From Apostichopus japonicus (lineage: Eukaryota > Echinodermata > Holothuroidea > Aspidochirotida > Stichopodidae): a stretch of 64,000 nt of DNA. Every line of letters starts with the position of its first letter. Position 1 is the stretch's first letter. The notes under the pieces were generated by a model, which was not told the DNA's origin, did not search any database, and worked only from the letters and a program-made list of their open reading frames with translations. The stretch lies in contig NC_092581.1 of NCBI RefSeq assembly GCF_037975245.1, positions 13,669,303 to 13,733,302 of the forward strand, given 5' to 3'. A program made the translations under genes and the position numbers. Positions 9,892-21,800 of this stretch are shown one piece after another.

Positions 9892-9969
9892 TATTTACTT
9901 CGTTCCCTGCTTACCTGTCTCCCCACAACATTAGCACCTCATTCTACCGTGTCTAGTATGCCCTGGTAA
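9892..9969 (+). repeat. Solo left-end fragment of DIRS family
   Basis: A diverged copy of the left terminus with the outer extension (ATTTACTTCG) and matches continuing to CCTGGTAA, equivalent to about position 54 of the full element. No element body follows. Confidence 0.75.
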
Positions 9970-12759
9970 TCATATATCAACTTTGGAAAGCAATGTTAAT
10001 TCCTACAAAAAACTAATTATGTCATTTAAAGAAGCCTCAACACAGTTTTACGTTAATTTCTAATCATAGACAAATTTTAAAATATAATATGAGCTTTTCA
10101 AGCTCATTGCCGTAATGTTTTAACATATCTTTATGCCGTTTCCAGTCACTAGCTCTGTATTAAAAGTACTTGACTTGATGCACTGTACCTGGCATGAACT
10201 TTAGTATCAGTTTCCAGCTTTGACATATGAAAGATTATGCATGTATTTTTATTTAAGAGCTTGAGCTTCAATAGCTGTATTTAGTGCACCTATAGTATAA
10301 TACCAGTCAAGTTGACATAGCTTCATTTTAATTTCATTACCATATAAGGCACAGTTTCAAAAAGTATGATGCGCTGAGAGGCTGCAGCATCCTGCAGCCA
10401 GTCTGTATAGGATTGTAATCTTTTGTGCTCTGCAATGTCACATGATAGCAACTGCTGGTCTGCAGAGATTGATCCCTAACTTGTTTGATATCTATGATTC
10501 AGCTTTAATTTTTGACACTGTGCTACATTCATAAACAGTCTTTGATTAACATTTTTTTTTTTGCTTTATTAATTATTATGCCATACCAGTAGCTACAGTG
10601 TTTTAGTAGCATGGTGCTGTCTTCATAATGTGATGAGCACAAGGCTTTATAAGATACTTACTGTATAGTGTAATGTGGTACTTTATTCTGTATATAGACT
10701 AATTGTTTGGAAGAGCTCCAGATGGATAATGCCCTCAAATGAGAGTGAGTGATCTATCTTCTTACCTCAGTCCAAACTATCTTTAGCTCATATCATATAA
10801 AGATTACCATAAAATCCAAGAAAGTGATTAAAATCGTAACTTTCATGTACTCACACACGAGCATGTTTTATCTCTTCAGTGCTTAGGACTCTAACGGAAG
10901 ATGACTACAGTAACTATACTGCTATATATAGTTAATGTAACACAACATGTGTAACACTAATTGTTGGAAGGAGCTGTGGATCATGTTCACATATATATCG
11001 TAATGCTCATATCGTGATATCAAACCATCCATCATATTACTGAAAGTACCTAGCTTGGATCTTTCTGTGCACAATTGAGCCTTCTCACAGTAAGTGCATG
11101 GTTAACCATGGTACATAAACTTACAGCCTTGACACATTATCTGTAATACTATCTTCACAAGATGAACACTACCCTTTAACGTACCGTTGCGTATACATAC
11201 GATATTTATCAGTAGAAGCTCTGTGTCATCATGTACACAGCGAGTTGTAACTCAAGTTGGTCTTCTTGCAGTGTAAGGCACGTCGTATGAGATGGTGGGG
11301 TATACCCAGAGGTGCATGGCATCCAGTCACACCACAGCAGTGACCGATATCATCCGCCATATTTCCCTATTAGTCCAGCAAACGAACATACTGACAGCAT
11401 TAATTATAGCACAGGGTTAACTCCTACCTTAATCTTTGAATGATTCTATCGGAACACAACAACTCACATTTTGGAAGCAAGCCTTTGATATTTTGTTTAA
11501 TATCGTGCTCTTTGTTTCCCAAAAGAAGGAAATGTAGCAAAGAAAGAAAACACTGTTGCTTGCAAATGGCAATGATATTTACGGGAAAGCTGTCCATCTG
11601 TTTTTATTTATAAAACTAAATTTAACTTGATGTATTGAAAATAAACTGATGATATGACCTTGCCATTGCTGTGATTCATTATTCAATATGTTTGGTTTCT
11701 CGAAAGTTGATTATTATTTTATTTTTCTCGATATCACTGCAGTTTTGGTTTCCATTTGGGTAGTACTGTAATTGGCTGCACCATTTTGATTCGCCATGAT
11801 GCAATATTCACACATGGTTTATACTGTGTAGGAAGGAGATATGTACATAATATACTACATAGCATTATATGTTATATTGTGCTCAAACACTATTGCGATG
11901 AAAACTATGCCTTGTTACCGTGGGATACAAGTTTAATACATGTAACACAGAAAACGTGTTATTTGTGCACATCATGTATAAAGGGTTTGTCGCAAGTTGA
12001 ATCCCTAATTTATGAAATTAGCCTCACATACTTCTGCTATGTTGTACCTTAGCTAGCCTCCAAAAACAGCCACTTGTATGCAGATAACTACCTTTGGGTC
12101 TTGAAACAAGTCCTGGGAGAATTTACGAATTCATTGCAAAAATCCATCATCCGAAGCAGTGCGAGTAAACAGATGTACCAAACTGTGTGGGACGTCAGTT
12201 GGAAAAAAATATATCTAGATCAATGAACAAATAAAAACGTACTTTCCAGGCAAAGCTTCAAAGAGCATCTGACAGATATTTAAATGGTATGTGATTTCGA
12301 GGAATCACTTCAGTGATTATGTAGCTTAATTGAAACAAAAGGGAGAAAAAAAAAGGGTTACAACTGGACAGCGTTAAGTGAGTCGTTCATTGAAGATTGA
12401 GCATTATATGTCAAATTTCTCGTAATGGGTTTGAACGAATCGTGACTTATCATGTGAAACCAACCATTAAGGGGCCTATCACTGATTAATTTAAAGTCAA
12501 AGTATTTCATTGCATGCATCACTACACTAGGAATATGAGATGATTTGTGATATCTTTGTATGTAAATGAGGAGAGAAAATTAGAAAATATATGGGTCATA
12601 TAGTAAACCCCCCACAAAATAAAGAGAGGAAGGTACTGTGGGGTGCGGGGTGGTTGAGGGTTGCTGAAGCAAAAAATAGGTTTCAAAAATTAAAATTCCA
12701 GATGTGTGAAAGAATGTGTTACAGTAACTGAAAAAAAATAATTCTTTTTATCTCTGCAG

Positions 12760-12852
12760 GTGAAACTTGTGAATATCAGCAACGACGACATAGTTGACGG
12801 TAATCCGAAACTAACCCTTGGACTTCTATGGAGTATTATTCTTCACTGGGAA
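12760..12852 (+). CDS. DMD: Dystrophin exon a (end of CH1)
   Basis: 93 nt, phase 0 at both ends, acceptor TCTCTGCAG, donor GTAAGT. Encodes the last helices of CH1 with [15 protein letters not shown], the actin-binding-site region that ends ILHWE. Same length as human exon 5. Confidence 0.95.
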
Positions 12853-15800
12853 GTAAGTCGTATGCAATATTATCACAATAATATTCCAATTTTCAATTCA
12901 ATTTCAAATTCCTTTATTCCAGTATAAATTATATAAAGTTATAAGTAGGATCAACTATATACATGTACATAAATGATACACAAATGATTAATTAATTAAA
13001 GTGAACAGTACAGAGACAAAATTAAAAGAAGAAAAATAAAAGACATAAGAAGGTATGAGTATTAATATATTTCAAAGGATTGCTAAAATATGCATGTACA
13101 ACTGACTCTTGAATGTACCAAGCTATTCAGTTGTACAGTAATAGAGTAGGACTATACCAAATAATTTTCTTTGTGACAGGCCTACAACTTGTGACTACAA
13201 GTCAGAAATCCAGGAATAGAAAAGCAAGATGATTTTGAAAATGACTAGCAGCAACCTTAACACAATGTGACCCTAAGCTGTTCATTGGCTTACTGCTAAA
13301 CTTTGTCAACCTCCCCCCCCTCCGTGAAGTCTAGTTATTCCATCTTTTTGATCGGTAATTGTATTTTCCCCCAATGTCAATGATGATGCATGGATATTGC
13401 TTCGCCTGTAGTTTACCGTATATGTATTGTCTTTTCATTTCACAAGATAGGTGACATTGAAATTGTACCTCCTCTCCTACCCCATCTCCAGTCTACTTAT
13501 GCACTTTTGTCATCAACCATATCTACTAAATTGGTTTTAGCCCTAAGCCCACGGGACCCTGTCCACTTTCTCCCCCTTCCAGATCTACCATTCAGGAAGT
13601 CAATTTTCTACGTATTATTCGTGGAAATTTCTGTCCGACAACATCTATTTGTTTTGTTTTGATTGTGTTAAAGTGGTTTGGATCAACAAAGGAAAGTGTA
13701 TATATGTAGACTGGAGACATGGGTAGAAGTATCATCGTCAGACTTTTGTCGCTTATAAATTCTCAAACCAGTGACTCTTTTTTGGTGTGATTTCCTTCAA
13801 GCAAGGATTGCTGTGACAATGATAACATAGAGCTCCACACAACTAGTCAAGAACCCAGTGTCATCTGAAAACGATGGCAGCAATTTTGAAGAACAATGTC
13901 TGAGTCAGCCCCACCCTCCTCCTCCTCCTCCTCCTCCTCCTCCTCCTCCTCCTCCTCCTCCTCCTCCTCCTCCTCCTCCTCCTCCTCCTCCTCCTCCTCC
14001 TCCTCCTCCTCCTCCTCCTCCTCCTCCTCCTCCTCCTCCTCCTCCTCCTCCTCCTCCTCCTCCTCCTCCTCCTCCTCCTCCTCCTCCTCCTCCTCCTCCT
14101 CCTCCGTGGGCATCTTATCTAATATTATGATAAATTCCCAAAGATCTTCTTCTTCCTACTTCTTCCTACTTTGTAATCTAAACCTTGTAAAAGCAAATAC
14201 AGATCAGAGATTCATTATTGTAATGGATTTTAGGGATTTGTGAGAAGGAAAACATTTACTGAGAAATTTGTCAGATCTGTTTGTCTTAACCTGCCAAACA
14301 GTTTCTCTTCAAGACTGCATTTCAAATTGAATTTTCACAATCTCATGTAATCATAACATAAATATGGCTGGCCTGACGATATAATCTGTTACGCTATGTC
14401 TGCTAAAATCGCACCAGGAATGATGAAATTGGCTTTAAAACAATCCATCTGAATAGGCTTGCAATGAAAAGAATAAAATTTTATGTTACACTTTTGTTTT
14501 TGAGTAAATGCCTCTAGTAACTCTCTATTTTGGGATAACCGAATTTGCATAATGAGTACATAGATTTCTCAGATAGATTCAAAGGTATCTATTGTTCTAT
14601 AATTTGTTCGACTGTCAGAATGTGGAAAAACAAGTAAACTCTTTAACACAAAATGTAACGTAAAATAGCAGTTGCAAAAAGTAGCAATTTTAGCGTTGTT
14701 TTTGATCAGTCTTCAGCTGTAGTCAGTAATAAAATCCTGTAGCAGAGTGCAGTGTTTCTTAGCTTACCTATAGTCAGTTTTCTTGTGAAAAAAGAAAGAA
14801 AGACAACAAAAACACATACCAATACATAATTTCATCAAACAGTATTTTTGTTTTGAGACTGATATATAATTCAGAGATATTCAGTACTGAACATCTGAAA
14901 CAGTATCATGAGTATGATAGGTTCACTAATTAAAGAATTTTCTTTTTGGAAATATTTACATCACAGAATAACAACACAAAATGCCATTGATGGAGCTTTT
15001 TTAAACTTTTGCATTCACCTTTAGACCTGTCTCTTAGGTAAATTCAGGGGTACATATCCGATTATTTGTGAATGTTACATGATTTGTTTTAGAATTGTAA
15101 AGGATTGGTTCAGGTGTTTGACATGTCTATTTTGTATGAAATAGCACAAAAAGACAAAAAGAACAGTGAAGAAACTACCATGATAGCATTTCTGTAAAGG
15201 AGATATGACACTTTGAAGATATCAAAATTTCTTTGAAAACGACTGGTGTAGAAAGACTTACTGTGAGGGTGTGACGTCACATCTTCACTACCTTAACATT
15301 TGTGAATATATTTCTTTAAAAATTATTTACATTGTTTAACACATTTGAAAATAATATAATAAAAAATTCTTCAGATGTTTAATCTCAAATACTTCCTTTG
15401 CCAAACATGAGATCTCCTGACATATCTTTTGGTTGAAAGTCATGACATCTCACAAAATATTTAGAGAATAAAACAAAACTTTTCAGGAATGTGAGGATGT
15501 GATATCACAGCTGGTCAAATTTCAGCAGTTTCTACACAATCTGTTAAAACTTTACACTTGAATATCTCTTTAACCGAAAAAGATATTTGAACAATTTTTT
15601 TCACCATTGTGTTTCTTTTATTGTCCTCTTTCATATAACATAAACATGTATGACAACTGAACCAATCCTTTTATAAAAAAACAAAAATTCCCAATTCCAG
15701 CACAAGATGAACATTTAGGACAGATCTTTGTAATGAGATTGATAAACTTCCGACAGTATTAATTACCAAAAGTCTGTAGTAGCAAAGTAAGTTAGTAATT

Positions 15801-18800
15801 AGCATAACTAATTAATTTTCTTGTGGGAAGCTAAAAACAAAGAAAGAAATACAACAAGCAGAAAAAAAGTTAAGGAATCCTCTTGCAAAGTGCCATTAGG
15901 GCAGCTGTTTGCTTAAAGATTTCATTTACAGCCGTGTTCATACTTTTTTTTTAAATATGCAGAATATCTTTTGCCTATTGTATGTTTGCCTTCAATAAAA
16001 GTGTTTAAAATGGAAATTTATTCATCCCGGTGACTTACTAATTAGTTTGCATGTGGTAATGAAATGTTTTTCGTGGTGGCTCACACACAGTTATATGTCA
16101 TTTTAGTGATTACAATCTTATTTTAAGAAACAAAATGCACGGTGGTATGGTTGAAACTGATTGTCAAAACTGAATGTATAAAAAAGAAAAGAAACTGATT
16201 TCTCTGTAGTAACTAGCAAGGTATGCCATTTTGAAAGTTTGCCCTGTTGGTTACAAGAAAAAATGGCCGTCACTCCTGGACCAATCATTTATTTGGCCCT
16301 CGTTCCTTTCTCCATCATCCGTAGAAAAAAGATGGGAAAAATAAATCTGTGGGAAAGACAATTATTATCTTAACATGAATGAGTCAGATTTTTTTTTTTT
16401 AAATTCACAAAAAAAAAAATACATAAAAGTTTCAGTGCAGCTGCGTGGTCTAGTTTACAGAAAATGTTGGCAACTTTGCCATCTTGAGAATAAATGGTGG
16501 TATGGATGGCAGGTTGATTTATTCCCTGCCACATTAGCATTGATTGGAACGGAATGAAAGGAGACATTGATCACACAATGCCGGGACTCAAAAAAGTGTG
16601 GGTTCTAAATTATAGAATACTATACGACAGGAAGAAGATGAAATGTTTCGTCAGTGGGAACGAGAAGACAGGAATCCTGTGTCACGTATAAGGCTGTATA
16701 TACGAGACTTCCAGGTTATTATATTGCAGAAAATAATATATCGAAAATTCAAATGTGTGAGCAGTGGTCTTGAGGGATTTATTCTATTTACAGTGTGGAA
16801 GTGCATGACTTTTAAACTGCTAATTAAAGTATAGGTCCCATCGAAAATGTGTTTTATAAAGTTACTGGAATTTTAAAGCTGCATTTTGCATTGAATTTTA
16901 ACCCTTAAACCCTTACGCATTCGTTTTCTTTCACGTTTGGGTTTTAGTCAGCCTGTTAAAACCGTTGTAGCCTCTCCTACTGTCAATGTGGCAAAAATTC
17001 TTTCAACTTTGACCCGGCTCAATGGAAGGGTTTTTTGCCTTGTTGACAATTGTAGGTCGACAATTCATTTTCTCAAGGTCAAGATATCTTTCTTGGTTAC
17101 AAATTACGTTTCAAGCATCCGAATAAAATGCTTATTTTTCATCAGAAATATTTTATCTTTAAGAAGAAGTTGGAGATTATGTTTTAAATTAGGCCTACAT
17201 TTCCAGGATGACACTATCAGAATCTGACAGAATATGAGCGAAGCAACGACATTGCAGTCAGTGATTGGTTTTATAGTGGCGTTACTCTGGGATCTGCGAG
17301 GGATACGTGCAATTTTCACGTCCCTCACCTTGTCCTCTCACCACTTGGTGCTTCGATCGTGGCCCTGTTCCTTTCACGTTGGTAGCATTACAGAACTTTT
17401 ATTTACCACGACGAAAAGTTTCATCACTGCTTCCTGCCCAGCACCTACTAGGCTTTCATTCCCTTGATTAACCAATAGTTTCTGGAGATAACATTGAGCT
17501 TTTTTTCTTTTGTATCATTATTTATCACCAAATTATTGATTTTTTAACCAAAGAATTTGTCACAGCTAGGATTATCCTCTTGTTGTCTCTCTCTCTTTCT
17601 CTCTCCAGTCAAAAGCTGTTCTCTCTGGATCTGGATCTGACGTACAGGAGCAACGTCTAGAAGACACAATATTAAATTGGTGTAAAGACATCACACAGGG
17701 GTAAGATTAGTTCAGATATAAATACAGTGACGGAGCGTCCATACAGTCAGGGGGGGCGGATGCCCCCCTGACGGACTCAAATGGACTGCTGGCGCCCTTT
17801 TCAGCTTTTCCACTCTTTAATTATTCGCGATTATTGCCTTTTTTTATTGCGCTCACAAATACCTATTGACATTTGTAACATGTTGTTGGTGTAATTTTCT
17901 GACAAAAATGGCGATGACATCTTTTTATTCTTCGTTTATCTGCAAATTGGCAAGGCCCGGAAAGGGTCATTTCCGGTGATCTAGGGAGTATCTTTACTCA
18001 AAAACTTTCTGTACGCTCCGCACCAACCTGTGGTGGCACTCCGCTTAGTGTCGAAAGCGCCCCTACAGACCATTCTCGCCCCCTCTGACTAATACCCCTA
18101 GCTCCGCCACTGATAGATATGTACGTACACAGATCTAGGGGCAGATTGGCCTACTTGTTAACGGACTCAGAACGACCATGATTCTGTGTCCGTGACAACC
18201 TGTCAATAAAGTGCCCATGAGCAATATAAGATGCCACCCTTTAACCCGTCTTGTGGGCGGATTGGCATTTTTTTTTTTCAGTTGATCTACCTAACAGATG
18301 AGTCATATCCAATTATGGCCCTTTGTTTGTATTAGATCATTTTCTATCATCTAATATTACTCAGTAGTGCAGAGAAGGAATATGGTTGCTGGATCTAGAT
18401 AAACTATAATGAGGTAAAGTGTCATCAAATCAAACTCATAGAACACTCTCTTTACAGAAGAGATAAAAAATTACCATGAGCTGAGCTCCGGAAGGGGATA
18501 AACTTTGTTATCTATTACTAATGGTCAAATTCTGGACATGATTGACTTTCCTTTTGGTCGGGGAAGGTGCTAGTGTCGTCCATGGCGCCGATTGTGCTGC
18601 TTGTTTCAGGGTCCTGGTGCCTCCGGTTGGATCACTGTCCCAGTAGCAGTTTATACCTCAGTCTGCCTGTGCACAGATCTAACTTCTACCAGTGATATAT
18701 AGTCACTTCATCTGGATAACTAAGCACTAACGTACCAAAAAACAACACAGTCATTATTTCATCTGACCTCAATCCTGAGATTGTTGTAAAGGATGTTGCT

Positions 18801-21800
18801 TGTTTCAGGGTACTGGTGCCTTCGGTTGGATCACTGACCCAGTAGCAGTTTATACCTCAGGTCTACCTGTACCCTTGCACCGATATAACTTCTACCAGCG
18901 ATATTTAGTCACTGTATCTGGATAACTAAACACTAACGTACCAAAACAACACAGTCATTATTTCATTTGGCTTAAATCCTGAGATTGATGTAAAGGATGT
19001 TACTTGTTTACATCTTGACTGAGGTAGAGGTAGAGGTAAAGGAAAATTAAAAAAAAAAAAGAGAATAAGGTTTATGAAAATAACGTTTTCATTCAAAGTG
19101 TTGTTGAGGCAATGAAAAGATGTTTACTGTTTCTTGACTTATGTAGTTAGACATAAGGTTAATTTTTTTTCCAGGTTTAGGTTGTTAATGATGTTTGCAT
19201 TCGAATCCATGTAAAGGATGTTTACGTCAAGACTGAAGTTGATGTAAAGTAACTTTGTAAGCTAGAATGAGGTTGTGAAGGATTTTTGCATCTAAAGTGA
19301 GGTTTTGGTACATTCAAAGTATGTTCACTTCTTGACTTAGGAAGACGTAAAGGTCATTTTATCCAGATTGAGGTTATAAATGATGTTTGCATCCACACTT
19401 GGGTTGATTTATTAAGAGGATGTTTACAACTAGACTGAGGCACAGAGGTAGAGGTAAAGGAACTTTGCATCTAGAAAGTGGGTGATGTAAAGGAGTGTAT
19501 GGCTTGTACATAAATGTTGATCCGATATAACTAAGTACAATGGGGGAGGGAGGATAAGGGAAGGATCAACATGTTAGTGCGTTTGCATCATGGAGAGGGA
19601 TCATTATTATTTCTTAAATTAGGTTTCATCCTACAGATCTGAACTTGTCCTTGTTTCATAGAGCTCCAGATAGATACCGCATTAGTCATAATTTACATCC
19701 ATCCCGTCAGGGTCCTCGTTGTGTCAACGCATTGACAAGCTATTTTCTATTTACTTCAATATTCATTTTTCAAATGGCGTGTCTGCAGATTGACAAGCAC
19801 CTTTTCCTCCATACAATGTAATCTGTCTTCTGTGGCATTTGGAAGAAAGTAACCGCTTTGGTTGCTACATACTTCTGACATTCCTGCTGCGATCAGTCTG
19901 AAAAGTGAGCCTATTCGAGAACACCAACGAGGCATACCCGAGAGAATCTTAGGTTTCTATGATGCGTCGATAACATCGATACATCCCTCACTTTTTTGAC
20001 ACAACCTAGTGATTGCCCTGCCTGTATTAGCTCATGAGTGAGCGGTTGATTCCAATAAGTCAAAGATGTACAGGGTCTAAGATTTCAGGATTGGTTCAAT
20101 AAACCGTTACTTCAATGATTTTTACCGACGAAACGAATGCAAGGCTGAGAGAACTTTTTGCGGTTTCAAGAAAAATTGTGACATCCTAGAAGGATATTGG
20201 AAAATCGTCACATCAATCATAGGGTTTTAGGACATTCTAGCTATAATGGGAAGGAAAGGTATAGGGAAACTCTTGTATGTACATGTACCTTGAAAAATAT
20301 TATGTTCTCATCTTATAGCTCTCTTAGTAATATTAACTCTGGCCATGACCAGAGTAGCTAGACGGATGGAAACTATATGACGCACTTTTACATCATCGAC
20401 ATTTCCTAAAACAATTGTGTTAGTTTGTGAAATATAATCAATTTTTCTTTCACTACAGCACTTTTTACTTACCATATTCATGAAGTTTCTATACTTTAAA
20501 CAATAGGAAATGTCTTTTCTAGTTTTGGGGCAATCATCAAGAGTGATTTGCCAATCGACATTGGGAGCTATAAGTCACAATAAGATATTTGTCTTTATCA
20601 ACAATAATGCACAGGTGGAGGGTAAAGGTCATTTTTGGTCACAAGTGGCTAAACTATCAAAATGTGAAAAAACCTTCCTCAACAACTGTAGCTTTGGTAA
20701 ATCTCATCTAGGTCAGTGGGAGACAAGTGGTTCCTTAAAGCAGCATTTTGCGTCATTTTCTATGATTTTTCTCAACCTCACTGATTCCACTTTGCCATAA
20801 CGACATACATAACTAGCTAATCTATTTATATTTTACTTCAAATGGTGGCATAAAAGTCGAAAAATTTGCAACTTTCAACTTTGTTGTTCTCCAAGATATT
20901 TTCCGTTGGGAACCCAATAAACCTCGCCCATAATATGAATATTTAAACACTACGAACGTCATTGACAGATACGTAATATAACACCACGCTTGATTTGTGT
21001 ACAGTCTATATGGCAGTTGTACCAGGGAGTTGCATAACAACTCCCTGGTACAACCAAAGCGAAGTCTTGAATCTATTTTTAGCAACGGCTCATAACTAAA
21101 CCTGCATCTCTGATTGGTTGAATTCAAACTAGTGGGTTTGACGGAATTGTATGCGATTAATTTTAACTGTGAAATTTGTCGAGGACACTCTTCTCATTTA
21201 TCGACATAAATCGTTAATTACTCGCTAATTAACGCTCTTGGCAGGGTGAAACTTGGATGGTATCTTAGATTGCTGTTTTATGATTTATACATGTAAAAAA
21301 ATCGATGCACATGTTAAAAAAGTGGAAAAAAACGACCCAACGCAAAATGCTGCTTTAATGAGTAGCCTTCTAGTATTGGTGGAGGTCATTTGAGGTCAGC
21401 AATGGTCAAAATCTGATAACCTTGGTATGCTTGATTACCTCATTAAGTTCTGCTTTGGTGAGTCTCATACTCAATATAGGTGCCTATCTTTAAATGAGCT
21501 TGTGGTTGCTATTTTTGTAGTGGGGGGGTCAAAGGTCATTGGAGGTTATCAGTGGTCACATTCTTAAAGCTTAAAATTATGGACATGTATGATTTAAGTA
21601 GAAAGCTAAACTTTGATAATTGTCAAGATCTCCACACTTCATAGACATAAGTACAGTCTGGATGAACTTTACAGATGTAATTTTTTTGCTGCATCCACAT
21701 TGGTGTCAAAACCTTGCTGATCAGAATATTTATGAAAGTTTAAAAATTGTGTATAATGTGGCAAAGAATGTCACTCAACCTCTTCGCTTCCTGGGTGCAG

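Larger units (their letters stand above)
6514..12759. other. Non-coding DNA upstream of first visible dystrophin exon
   Basis: AT-rich sequence, either intron or 5' flank of the dystrophin gene. It holds two solo left ends of the DIRS family (7001-7061 and 9892-9969). No exon matching the preceding part of calponin-homology domain 1 was recognised, and the short ORFs at 7281-7578 and 8959-9190 show no known motif or splice context. Confidence 0.6.
12853..17608 (+). other. Intron: CCT array and inverted-repeat element
   Basis: 4.8 kb. Contains a C-run near 13313, the CCT microsatellite 13915-14105 and a MITE-like element 15099-15671. The rest is AT-rich with nothing recognised. Confidence 0.7.

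Noticed and set aside
6514-12759. Upstream dystrophin exon (equivalent of human exon 4) in this stretch
   Set aside because: No segment encoding the expected NVNKAL-type helix with flanking splice sites was found. The AACAACAAG near 9453 is preceded by an in-frame stop.
13847-14243. Long open frames of poly-Pro, poly-Ser and poly-Glu on both strands
   Set aside because: They are translations of the CCT microsatellite with no other coding signal.
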